From Atrichornis clamosus (Eukaryota > Chordata > Aves > Passeriformes > Menuridae), in the NCBI GenBank assembly GCA_013400975.1, contig WBMZ01004703.1:124001-188000 (forward strand): DNA of 64,000 nucleotides. The letters run 5' to 3'. The notes beneath the pieces are model-generated. The model was not told the origin of the DNA, did not search any database, and saw nothing but the letters and a program-made list of their open reading frames with translations. Shown here in pieces: positions 1-12,156 of this stretch. Each line of letters opens with the position of its first letter. Within the stretch, counting starts at the first letter, position 1. Both the position numbers and the translations under genes were made by a program.

Positions 1-3000
1 CAATGAACATTTATGGTGAGCTATTAAATAAAGAGTTCTGCAGGATATTATAAAAAGCACAATAAGGATCGCTGCTTGTCATTCTTGTAGCAGCCATCTA
101 GTTTGTGCACATGAACATATTTAATATATTTTAAGCAGATTAGATGAGGTGATGGGAGGGAGTCAACAGTTTATCAACTGTTGAAAAGTAAAAAAAGAAA
201 AAGATGTAGGTCAAAATGATCATGAGGAAAGTAGAAACAAAACTCCAGCTGCACTTTTTATAAAAAACTAAAAGTGTGCACTTCTGCAGGGCACCTCTGG
301 AAACCCACAGGCTTCAGGGCAGGCAGGATTTTGCACACTTTGTTCTGAGGTAAATAGACTGGTTTCTAGCACCACTTTTTTTTTACTTGGGAAGCAAAAC
401 TGGGAACCCATTCCTTCATTAGCAACATCCTGCTCTCCAAAACTGCCTGTTCTCCTTTAAACTCCTGGTCCCAACACGTTCACCAGCTCCAAGTATATCT
501 TATATGCAGAAAAACACAGCCAAGAGTGTCTGGAAATAAATAAATCATAGCATGCTAAAGCTGAAAAATTCTCCCTAAAACGCAGCAGAAATCCCTGGTG
601 GAGGGAATCAAACACTTCAGAGCCTGTCTGCTCACTCTCAACCCCTGCAAGTCGTGCCAGCACCTTCCCAAAGCAGAGCTTTCTCCAGCTCCTCACTTTA
701 ACTTCTCTTAATAAATAAGATGTCCTAGAGCATGGGATCTGCCATTCCCAAGGGAGGAATAAAAGGCAGGGTGAGAAGGGAAAGACGAGATCAGTTTCAT
801 ACAACACGTTTTCAAAGTCTCATAACCTGGTTTTTATTTGCTAAAAATGGAAAGCTGAAGCTGCCTTTGAGACAGTTATAAAAATAAAACGTATCACTTT
901 CCCTGGGCTCTCTTGTTCATTAAAGGCTGGGATTCTTTTTCCTCCCTTTCCTTTAAGAAAACTGCCCTGCTGCAAAGGGCTTTAGAAATAAAGATTGTAT
1001 TTCAGCTGAAGATCGAGTGAGCAAAAAAGCTTTTCTAATTATGTTGCTGATTACTTAAGCAGTCCTCCATTTGACAACACAATTATCCCAAAGAGAGGAG
1101 AATATCTTCATTACACTGAAAAAGGAGGAAAAAAAAAGTGTGGTTTTCCCTGCTTTGAAATTTATGGACTAGGAGCCAGACATATATACGTCTCTTGAAC
1201 TCCAGAAGTCCAGATAAACTTTCTGAAAACACCAGTTTTTCCCCTATACATATATCTGTGGTACATAATTCATATTTTATGTTCTTTTCAGGAACTCCTT
1301 CACCTACAGGGACGAGCCAACCTCAAACTGGAGCAGTAACACTGGCCATGGGCTCTGACACTGGTTCCATTCCAGTGCATTTCTATTTATATCATGCAGA
1401 AGTCAGCAAGAAGGCAATGATCCTGCCACATCTGGCTGAGATAGAGGTGCTACATAGCTCAGCATCACAGAAACGCTTTAGCAGCTTAAGAGCAAAGGAA
1501 AAGAAAGTCCCATAGCAAGTCCCAGCTGTAAAACAGAGCTCCACAAAAAGCTCTGTGTAACAGCAGGCTGGTGATTGCCATCCTGCTAATAAATCATCTT
1601 CTCAGCTTTAACCTTCAAAATAATCTCAATGTTCTTTCTTCAGCCACTCTTTTGAAGCCTGCTTTGCAGGTGGGTGACTGGGGAAGGGTGGGAGGCAGCC
1701 CCTCCCTGTGCTGAGGGCAGCGCAAAGCCCCAGCTGGTCCCAGTTCTGCAGCTCCCTGGGTCCGTCTGGGAATCCAGCACACGGCTGGCTGCAGCCAGGG
1801 CCCCGCTGATCATCCCAGACACTTCCCAGTGTCTGGCTGGATTTGGGCACGTTCCTGGGAACTGAGCAGCAGACAAGAACAGCCATCCTTTAAACACTTG
1901 GAAAATAGGGGAAATAGAGAATTCATCACAAGTTCAGCCCCAAACAGCAGCTTCCCCTCAGCACTGAGGGTGCTGCAGAGAACAACCCAGCTGCCCGTGC
2001 TGGGTGTTAAAGCACAGCCAGCCCCTCACTTACAGCTGGGAGTGGGAGATTTATCCGGTTTCATGGCACATTAAGTTCCTGTGTTTATGCAGAGGATACA
2101 GACAGTCCTTTTTTACAGCTGAACAACCTAGTTGATTCTGGGATTCTGTTGCCACCACAGCCAAGTTCAGGTAAAACAGCCCCACAGTCACGCCACCCTT
2201 CCCCACGGAACTCCTCACTTTTGGACACCCCACTGCAGCCAAAAGATCCACGTGAGGCAAAGGAAAGAGAAAAGAGAGCTCAAATACTCCAAGTCACCCT
2301 CATCAGTGAATCCTGACTTAAAACCTCCAGCAGGAGCCAGCAGCAGACACACCTTCATTTAATTACCTTCCAAATCACACTGTTCACATCTTTAACTACT
2401 ACAGCCTTTCCACACCAAATCGTTTGATTATTTTAAGATTAAAAGCACAACAATTAGCTACCATTTAATGATTTCAATTAATAGTATTCCATGAACAATG
2501 GTATATGAGTAGTGGGACTCAGGAACAATTAAACTTGCTTATTAGAGAGCACTGTGAGCTTGTTTACTGTAACTGTTAAGTAATCTTTCCCTTCTGCTTT
2601 AAAAATGAAAAGACTCATTTGCATCACCCCCAATGGTCCAATTTCAACCACAGTTTTTAAGGCTCAGGTTTTGAGGAAGAAAGCACACTTTGCACTAATA
2701 GTCCTCTGGCTCTGAGGATACAAATAACATTTTTTGGTACCAGGGTAGGCATGTTTCCACCCTAATTGCTATCAGCAGCACAAACAACAAGCTTAACTTC
2801 AGGAAAATATCATTCCACTTTTTTTTTTTCTCCTGTATTGGGCCCATATTAGGGAATAAAAAGCTCACATTTCTACTCTCCAGCCCTCTTAAATAGCTCA
2901 AAAGAGTAAGTGCAAATATTTCAAGCCAAGAAAATTCACCTTGAGGTTCTTTCCATTACCCAGCACCCATTATCTACCCCAGGACAATCTTCAAAAGAAA

Positions 3001-3656
3001 CAAACATCAATGAATGTATAAATAAATAAAAGATACCTACAAATGCACATCACTCCACCCAAGAGCAAGGACAGACTTGTTTATTTAAGAGAAAACACCT
3101 CCTTAACCCACTTACCTAGAAGAGCTCCTCTCTCCCTGGACAGACCTCCCCAAGAGCCCACAGCCCTTCCTCCCTCAGCTTTCTAAAGGGAAATCCTGAG
3201 CCCTGCCCCACACAGGTGAAACCCCAAGCACCAGCAGCTGCTCCCAGCCTGCTCCCCCAGGTGAGCTGCTGGGCCATGGGAACGGGGCTATCAGTCTCGA
3301 CCGATTTCACCTGGACTAAACTCAAACCCCGAGTCAACTTCTCATGCCAAAACATCTCTACCTAGAAGCTTTCCAACATTCAGAAGATTCAAACTGAAGT
3401 TTCTCTGTGATGCTGATCCCAGCCCAGACTGTGCAAGTAATTTCTTAGTTCTGGTGCAATACTCAGATGTCACAAACCAGCAGAGAACCACATATGTTCT
3501 CTCTACGTGGAAAGTTAACTGTATCTTCCACTATCACCACAGTCACTGCTCCATCCCTGTGAGCACTGGGAGGCAGGGGTAGGCATTCCAGCTCCTAAAA
3601 GTAATCTACTTTGAATGAGAAAGAAAGCCACACACAATTATAAGACCAAAAGAAGT
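1..3656. other. Intergenic, no gene seen
   Basis: Unique, moderately AT-rich DNA. The open frames here (for example 457-807 minus and 1195-1515 plus) are short, have no recognisable domain and show no splice or promoter context, so I treat them as chance. Slightly GC-richer DNA lies at 1670-2060. No repeat family was recognised. Confidence 0.6.
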
Positions 3657-3722
3657 ATGGCTTGGTAGCCTGGTGGTTACTGTATTCTGTGAAATGTGAA
3701 ACCTGAGTTTCCAGCTATATCA
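3657..3722 (+). mobile_element. Possible ancient tRNA-derived SINE head
   Basis: The stretch resembles the tRNA-like head of old amniote SINEs. TAGCCTGGTGG at 3666-3676 fits the pol III A box with one mismatch. GAGTTTCCAGC at 3705-3715 sits where a B box should be, about 40 bases downstream, and is more decayed. The stretch between them also reads like SINE heads of the form 'agtggttag...acctgagttc...cagct'. No tail, LINE-like 3' end or target duplication could be seen. It could instead be chance similarity. Confidence 0.33.
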
Positions 3723-6469
3723 TAAATAGCTTTTTTTATACTCAGAGCACATCCAGGGCTTTACAGCCATCAGGTGGGGTGGAACTCTGCAAATTGACTC
3801 CAGCAAAATGCCCTGGGATTGCAATCAGCACCTCCTCACACTATTTGCCTTAATTCTGCACAATAACAAAGCTTTGGGAGCTCTTCCCATGGAGAAACCC
3901 TTCACTGTTGCAGTAGGAAAGAGAATTAAATGCAAATGTCCCATTTCCCAGAGTGAAGATTGTAACCAGTGGGATCTCACATAAAATGTTGTGGCAGCCA
4001 GCACCGTTTTCTAAGATGGCATCACTTGTTGCTTTGTTGGGGGATTTTTTAAAAGACAGAGCTTTTCTAAAGAGCCACAGATATCTGTTTTCACCACCCT
4101 CTCTGCCTGACTCTCCCTTAGATTCATCTTAAATGTTGCCCAGCTCCGATCTCCATGTTCTGAGCCTGGCAAGGGCTCAGTGACTCCTCCTTGCTGGCTC
4201 CAAACAGCCTCTTTGGATTAAATATTTGGAGCACCTACCTGCACATACCCACGCATTTGGGAGGCAAAAAAAAGTCTCCTGACTTGGAGAGATTTCTACC
4301 AGCAAGGCCAAGAGTTCGGCCAGAACTGTAGGTGCCAACACCCATTATTCAGCTCAGTACTTTGTCAGGAATTGATGTTTGAGGTCCAGCTCCCACAAAG
4401 AACTGAAATCAATAACATGGAATCTGCTCCTTTTCAGAGGATTGAACTCCAGTCTGTCTGGAGCTTCAGAACAGGCACATTCTGACTGAACAAGTGAAAA
4501 TAAATGCTGAAATTGCACAGGATTGATAAGGACAGATTCCCCATCCTACTGTAACTGAGGAGCTGTGGAGCTGTAACTCTGGCCTGGGCCCTGTGCAATA
4601 CTGAGGTAAGTCCAGGAGAGTAACCTGAGCCTTTAAATCACATCTTCTTGCTGTATGTCCATGGACAAAAACAGCTCCATCACCCCAGGCTCATAAAGAA
4701 AACTTTATAAACATGCAAAAAACACTTCATCTTTTCCTTTGCATGTGTTAGGGTGCTGTGTAATGATGAACACACAGACTGGGAATGAACACTCAGCTGG
4801 AGAGCAAGGAAAAGGTGTGTTCCCCTCTCTTGCCTGCTCTCCATAACCTGATCTCACAGGCTCAAGAGAGGGATGGGAAATATTAGGGAATGTTTGCAAT
4901 GCCATGCAACTCCTTGTGCACACATGGACACAGCAGCCCCTCACTGTGCACGTTTTAAATCTGATTTACTTTGGCAGAGGTGCACACAAAGAACACTTTG
5001 CACGGGCCGTGCCCGATACAGAGGAGCTGCCAGAACAATCTCATGGACGCAAGAGCTCCAGTCCTGCCTGCCAGTGCAGAGCAGCTCATTTCAGACTCCT
5101 CAGCTCCCAATCCAGGCAGTTCTGCACATCTGCTGTTACTCAGCTCCTTTCTACATTTAAATGCCACAGCATTTTATTAGTCAATACCTTAAGAATTTGT
5201 TCCAAGGATTTGGATGGTGCTAAGGATGATCCCAGGCTTGCATTCAGTGGCATTCCTGTGCCCCCAGCCTGCCTTGGCATGAATCCCCCCTTGCTGCCCA
5301 TCCTTTTGAACCAGAAAAGCAGGGAAGTGAAATTCAATGGAATACCTGATCAGATTATTCACTGAGCTCTTCCAGCAGCGAGAGAATGAGAGCCTGAAAA
5401 GAAGCTGGAGCATCCCTTATCTTTTGGGTGTTTCAAAGGTGTTCTACAATTTCTCATGCTTCAGATGTTTTTGATGCATTTTTCTGTACCATTTTGTAGT
5501 TTCTTGACTCCCAAACCTACCCTGATATTTTTTCATGCTCCTTTTACAATGAAATAAAACAACTGAAATTTTGCATTTACGTGAACAAAAGGGATCTCAA
5601 GTTGGTTTGGAGAAATCTAAAATTTATTAGTAAGAACCAAGTTCTCTGCTTCCGTACTTGGCTCTTTAGTGCTCCAGTTTGCAAATGGATTGCACAGATC
5701 TGCTCAGCTTTCAGCACTTACCACAAGGATTTAAAATAAATGGCATTGCTTATGAGACAGAACATGAGCAAATATTTGTGAAGTGAGGGTTTACAGTGGC
5801 CTGTTTTCAAATGAAAAGGCTTTTACTTTATTTTTAACTCCTGAATATTTCATTTTCTAGTAAAGATATATAACATAAAATACCAGGTAATGCAGCATGT
5901 TATTAAGATTGTATTTGGATTTCATTCAAATGAGCTACATAATTTAGGTATCCTTATTCTAATAAGAGCCCAATTAGATATATTTTCACACAAACAACAA
6001 TAATCTATTTCACTTTGTGGCAACTTCTTTGTGAGCAGCTTACAGTTGAACTGCATTGTTCATTTTCAGTCATTAATTTAGTCTATTCTAAGCATATTTA
6101 TTCCTATAAACATTTTCTTTCCCCTGGTAAGTTTGGTTTTTTTTATTTATAACAGAAGAAATGTGATCTGAAGAAACATAGCTCACAGAGCCACATCCTG
6201 ATATGATAGTCAGCATCATGAATTTCAAATTACTTTCTGTGAGAGTTCACTGCTGGATAATAGAGTCAGAAACTCCACAAAAATCTCCTGCCAATCCATC
6301 ATGTAGGGAATGTATTCAGAAACACCAGATAGGGAGTAATAAAAAGCCTTAAGATAGGTGAAAAATTCTGTCTCCTAACAACATACTGATGTTAACATAA
6401 CAAAAACTGCTTTTCCCAGAAATTTAATGTAAACAAGCAGTAAACCCATGTATTTTTCCAGGCAAATGC
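3723..6469. other. Intergenic, no gene seen
   Basis: Unique DNA, AT-rich from about 5450 onwards. It holds an ATGCAAAT octamer at 3930-3937 inside an enhancer-like stretch. The overlapping short frames at 4870-5413 occur on both strands and lack domains. No repeats were recognised. Confidence 0.55.
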
Positions 6470-7060
6470 CCCATGGAGGTGTTCCCACTGCCAAGCTGTG
6501 CCAGGAGCCTCCCGTGCCGAGAGCAGCTCCCGGTGATGGGAGGCCAGGCAGGAACCCCCACGCAGAATTAGGGCCTCTGCTTTGTCCTGCCCTTGGTTTT
6601 TGTCTCTCAGCACTGGGAAATGAGGTGCTGGGAACCTCTGGTGGCTTTTGGGAAACAAGCGGGAGGTGAGAAAGGCAGGATGAGGGAGAGTCGGTGCCTT
6701 TGTGGCTGTTTTATGAACTCCTGCTCTGCCTCTGAACCGCGCCGGGCTCTGCTGGATGGCTCCCTGGGCTCCCGCCAGGCCCATTCCCGGGGAGCAGCAC
6801 TGCCAGAGCCACTCAGGCTCGGGATTTCTCAGCTTCCTACAGCCCTGCTGGATGCTGCAGTGGTCAGAGAGTGGAAATATGGCAGTCCTTGTGCAGCCCC
6901 ATCCCCCAGACGATGAGAAATCTGGTTCCCATTAGAGCGTGCTCTAATCCCGGCGCATTCCTGGCCTCCGGAGCCGCCTCCTCCTGGCGCTCCTGTCTGA
7001 AGCCGGGACCAGGAAACTCCTTAGATGGGGCTAATCAGCTCAAACCTCGTATTTCAGCCT
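6470..7060. other. GC-rich block with moderate CpG content
   Basis: Base composition rises sharply against the AT-rich flanks. I count roughly two dozen CpG dinucleotides, densest around 6730-6800 and 6940-7010. Short frames are open on both strands, as expected from GC-rich DNA with few stops, and no domain is visible. It could be a weak CpG island or simply a GC-rich pocket of the kind common in bird genomes. No TATA box or first exon can be defended. Confidence 0.4.
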
Positions 7061-10000
7061 GACCACTGGCCTGTGAATCACAGGCAAACTTTTGAACTGT
7101 GTGTTTCTCGTTGGAGCTCACACCTGTTATTTGTTTAGCCCTGGAAGACACTGACTGGATTCCAATGGAAGGAAAACACGTCTCCTTTGAAGGCCCTGGT
7201 GTCATTTATTTAGCTATTTCTGGCCAGTTCCTGAGAAACATGATCCATGGCTGAAGGATTTAAATAAGCTTGTTCCAATTTATATTATTTTCCATTATTA
7301 AGAATGGCACAGAAGGAGCAGGATTTCCAACTTATTCTGCTGTGTGTCAGCCAGAAAAAGCCCCGTCTCCCGTGCAAATGGATCCAGGCTGCCCTGCCAC
7401 GGGGACACACAGGAAAGGATGGGGCTATAAGTGTTCCCAAAATATCTCCTGGAAGTTATTAACATCTGTAAATTATACTCCTGTTTCCCTGTCAGCAGCA
7501 GCTTTGGTTGAGGATCCCGAGGTTGCTGCCAGCCTGAGAACTTTACGTGCCTATTGCCATTAGTGTGTGATCCCTTCCCAAAAACACACCAATCAGCAAA
7601 ACAGGAGGCCTCTGAGCTCCCAGGACAAAGCTTTTACAAAAATATACATGAAAAAGCCTTCTGAATCTCTTAATTTTGTGATGCTGCAGCCTTTTATTAA
7701 AAAAAAAAAAATTAGCGCTGGAAGAAAATAAAGATGTTTCCAACATGAAAAATACACATCAGCTATGTTCTTGCAAATTGTTTCAAAAAGTGAATATCCT
7801 GGTGATAAAATTAACCAACAGATGACAAACAACAAAAAACTTGCCCCTGATGATTTTCAAACACCCCCGAGCTGCTCCTTTGAGAACCTTTCCACAAAGC
7901 ACTTGCCCTTCTCCCCTCAGTGTGTAGAGAGGGAACTTTTTTCCTTTTCTCCAACAAAATCAAAATCAGTGGCTCAAATGTCCACAAGCAGGCATTGCCC
8001 CAGCAAACAGTTTTTTATAAAAGCAAAACCACACAAGATTTTTTTAAAAATAGAGCAAGAAGCATCCTAATAGGATGTTGGATCCAGGCTTCCAGTGTTT
8101 CCCCAGGGAGTGGCACAAGGAGCATCCCTGCAGCTGGGCAAGGGGTCCCAGTGGCAAAGGCAGCACTTCAGCAGGAGGACCTTGTGTTTACAGTGCAAAC
8201 AGGTCACAGAGACACAATTTTTTACCAACTCTCTGCATTTTAATGTGTCCTCCATTAGCATTTAGGGAGGATTTCTCTACTTTGAAAATTCATTTTTAGG
8301 AAATTTGAAAACTGTGATCAGAAGAATGTCCTTCATAATCTTTAGATACTGATACATGGTTACATTTCTGTGGAAGATAAACTGAGAGAAACTAAGGAAA
8401 TTACATGTTAAATCTGCTTACACACATCTCTGCCTGCTGAAACAATTAATCAGCAGTGGTTTTTCTCACATATGAATGAGAAAGGATGCAAAGTCTGGAG
8501 CATTCAGTCTGGAGTCATAAGCAGGCTGCATATTTAAATTCCTTTTATTAATTGCTTTGTTGTGAAACCCTAGGAAAATACTTTATCAGTTGCCTCTGTT
8601 ATAATTTGGTATCAAATTCACTCAATATTCTACTTTTTTTTCTTCTTTTTGTGAATCTTTTGTCTGGAGAGAGTTGTTTCTAATTTAGTGCTGCATGTCA
8701 TTTGCAACAGGATCCTTTGAGTTTCCTCTCTTAATTCATGACACATGGGTTTTGTTATTTTAAACACAGCCAAGGACACTGGGGCATTCACTCCACACAT
8801 TGTAAAAACACTTTAAAAGGGTGGCACACAGATGCATATAAACAGAGGCAAAGAGTCTACTCTGTTCCTGAAAAAATACAACTTTAAAAGAGTTGGGAAT
8901 GTGATTCTGCTTCACATGGAAGAGGCTGGGGTTTTTGGAGGGGTTTTCTTTGGTGGTGCCTTGTCACAATTTAACGTAGCTCTCATACATACAGAAAAAA
9001 ATAATTTCAGCTGAATTCCTGGGGTCAGTGAGGGGTAAAGATCCCGGCAGGAAGCAGCTGGGAGCCATTCCTGCCCCTGGCCCTGACAGTGCCAGAGTCC
9101 ACCCGAGAACTGCACATCTGGAGTTTGAAAAGCCATCAAATTTAGTAGGACTAAATTCTTCTAAATTCATCAATGATTTTAAGGTGAAGGTTTAAAAGTA
9201 TGTCAAGCAAATGTTGGGATTGGTCATGTCACTCATTTTACATTTTTTACTTCTATATGTCAACGTCCCAAAATGAGCCCAAAGGATTTAGGAGAGGCTG
9301 GGAGAGGGAAGCCCCATCCTCACCCCAGAAACAGCTGATGGTCACACGTTCCTTGTCCAGTTTTACACCGCGTGTCCTGTCCTTCTTTTAGGGCACTCTG
9401 TGTTCATTTGAGCTCCTGCTAGAATTGGAATTACTGGGAAGAAATCCACCTAGCTGGCAATGCCACCTGCTGTGCACCACTGTCACAATTTGGGATGAAA
9501 CACCATTCCCTTGGAATTCCAAATGTGCCTCATGCCATGCAATGACATCAGGGATGTGGCTGTGCCTTGTCTGACAACAAAAAACAGACAAGATTGTCAG
9601 GGACAGATAGAATATTTTGAAAAATTGAAGACATCCACTTACAGCCTTACAGACTTCGAAGAATTATTATAAACAATATTCTGTGGCAATAAATCACACC
9701 TTGCTCACATCCAGCAAACTATACTGCACCTTAACAAGTAATTTGAAACACACCATTGCACACAATTCTGAAGTTTCAGGGTGGACATTTCCTGGTGTTT
9801 TGTTGTAGCTGGTCACATCCTGGGTTTTTGTTGCACTGGGAACATTTTCCTCAGCTTTGCAGCCCTTTGGTGACTTCACCTCGTGCTGCACTGCCTGGTT
9901 GGCTGGGTCAGAGCAGCAGCAAACCCACAGCATTAAAGGTCCTTTGTTTGCTTTTATTATTTATTTTCTTTTATTGGTACTTCCTAAATAACTAGGAGTG

Positions 10001-11815
10001 TATTGAATCCCTAATGCTAGTGCATTTCCTTATGAAAGGATTGTGAATTTCCTTATGAAATTCTTAGGAAAAACCTTGAAGAAGGAAAATCAGTGTAAAT
10101 GGTTCAAACATAAGGATTTGACAGCTTGGCCAATTTAATTCTTTCATTGCTTGACCATGGTTTCACCCATCCCTTGCAAAGTGCTGAGCTCCTTTATTAC
10201 AACTTCCTGTCACGTTCTGAGAATCTTAATCTGATTTTATGAGCACTACAGCATTAATACAACATCACTTGTGTTAATTTTCCCTTCAGCAGTCAGTCCC
10301 CACCTACAACATATGGCCATTATTTTCACACTGGCAATATTCAAAGGAGGCAGAATTTGAAGTCCTCACTTAGGTATTGAAAGCCTGAAAGTGTATTTAA
10401 CTTCAAACTTCATTAGTAGGCCCATGGACCTCAGTGAGTGACTGAAAATCAAACTGCCTGGGTCAGGGATCAAGTTTTAGAAGTCAATTTCCCAAATACT
10501 GTTCTTCAGAGAGCGATACATTGGTATTAAAATGACAATTTGGACAATAGCCAAAGCCCCAGCTATTCAAAGTTCCACAGAAATGTTAGTTTATGCAAAT
10601 ATCCAATAGCTTCAGTGCAGGAATGCAAATTTATATTAGCAGACAAGAAATTAGAGAGGTGACAAGAATTGTGCTGTTGTTGTGTTATCTAAGATACTTC
10701 CTTTCAAATTCCTGGGCAAGGAGTGAAACCACCTTCATCCTTAACTGGAGCCCAGACTGGGGAAGAGAAGACTTTGAGAAGCAGAGACTAAGATGAATAT
10801 TCAAGAGATTTTACAAGCTCAAGTGTTTTCCTATATTTGTCCCAGTTTCTGCACAAAAACAATTGTATTGTGTGAAACCCCTTTAAAATATGGGTTATGC
10901 ACTAATGAAGGATGGGTGACTTGGGCGTTTAAAAACTGCTGCAAGATGGACATAAAAAGCATTAATGCAAAGAGAAAAATTAAAGCGTAACAATTCATTT
11001 TTCCTCTAAAGGTCTCAGGACAATAATTTCTGGCAATATTCTGCAAAGTCTATGCTGCAACATCAAAAATGAAATTGATGATCCATAGAAAAGGCCAAAA
11101 TATCTTAAAAATTTATTGTGATTTGGGGAACTGAATTTGTGACTCATCAGAAAATCTGATTTTCTCATATTCATTCTCCATGTACTGAAAACCAGGCTGC
11201 TGAAAGAATTTTAAAAGTTTTTCTGAAAATCAAAAGCACCCAAAGTATCAGGTGACCTTTGAGAATCTGCAAAACATAAAAGTACCTTATGGAAGCTGTT
11301 ATTTTTTATTATTGTTTTGCCAGTAGTTAAACTTGAAAGAGTGTGAGGTACATTCTACAAAGGAAAAAGAAAAACAATATTCATCATGGAACTGGGAATG
11401 GACAAACCAAATCCAGTGAATTTACCATATTTCCTTAAAATAACTATTAAAAAAAACCAAAATAGTTTTAATTATTCATATTGTTCTCTCAATAGTTAAG
11501 AAAAACTTATTTCAGCCAAGTTTTTGTAATGGAATTATTGCTATGTAAATGTGTAATTTGTTACAAAGATCAAATGGGCTTTTCATATTTTCCAAATAGA
11601 TGCTTGAAAGTTTCGGAGAAATAGGAAAAGAAATGGAAAATGCTGAAAAAGCCTCTTATGAAACATAAATTTTCTCAAGAACTTCTACAACATCGGCTCA
11701 TCAGATCTCAAATTTTTGCCAAGGACCACAATGTGGACATGGAGGGTTTATGAAATCAGACCTTCACGGGGAGTTTTGCATTTGTCAGGCCCAAGACTGA
11801 TGGTGAAAGTCCTTG
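7061..11815. other. Intergenic, no gene seen
   Basis: Unique, mostly AT-rich DNA. It contains an A run at 7699-7711 and a 14-base direct repeat (ATTTCCTTATGAAA at 10024-10037 and 10047-10060). No transposon, RNA gene or credible coding frame was found. Confidence 0.55.
10024..10060. repeat. Short direct repeat, 14-bp copies 23 bp apart
   Basis: ATTTCCTTATGAAA occurs twice, at 10024-10037 and 10047-10060, with nine bases between the copies. It is probably a small local duplication. No mobile element is bounded by it. Confidence 0.7.
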
Positions 11816-12156
11816 GAATTCAGAGCTGGGGCCCCAGCACAGGAAGGACGTGGAGAGATGGAGGGAGACCATGGACAAGGGATGGAGGGACAGGACACAG
11901 GGAATGGCTCCCCACTGCCAGAGGGCAGGGATAGATGGGATATGGGGAAGGAATTGTTCCCTGTGAGGGTGGGGAGGCCCTGGCACAGGGTGCCCAGAGA
12001 AGCTGTGGCTGCCCCTGGATCCCTGGAAGTGTCCAAGGCCAGGCTGGACGGGGCTGGGAGCACCCTGGGATAGTGGGAGGTGTCCCTGCCGTGGCAGGGG
12101 TGGCACTGGATGGGCTTTAAGGTCCCTTCCAACCCAAACCATTCCATTATTCTATG
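11816..12156 (+). mobile_element. CR1 LINE, 3' end, copy 1 (5'-truncated, internally deleted)
   Basis: This is the 3' end of a CR1 non-LTR retrotransposon. It includes the end of the pol (ORF2) frame and the short 3' UTR. The plus-strand frame reads PWHRVPREAVAAPGSLEV, the decayed equivalent of the family's conserved HWNRLPREVV... tail of pol, and stops at TAG 12071-12073. The 3' end reads GGTCCCTTCCAACCCAAACC followed by ATTCCATTATTCTATG, the usual CR1 tail in place of poly(A). The left part (11816-11860, 'gctggggccccagcacaggaagga') matches a more upstream part of pol. It then jumps to 'gacaggacac...aatggct' near 11887, so a stretch of pol seems to be missing between them. Open frames on the minus strand here are shadows. 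The copy is dead: it has no reverse transcriptase. Confidence 0.93.

Noticed and set aside
11756..12147. Minus-strand frames of 120-128 codons, with near-identical ones at 19737-20088 and 51524-51930
   Set aside because: They are antisense shadows of the three CR1 copies, which is why they resemble one another.
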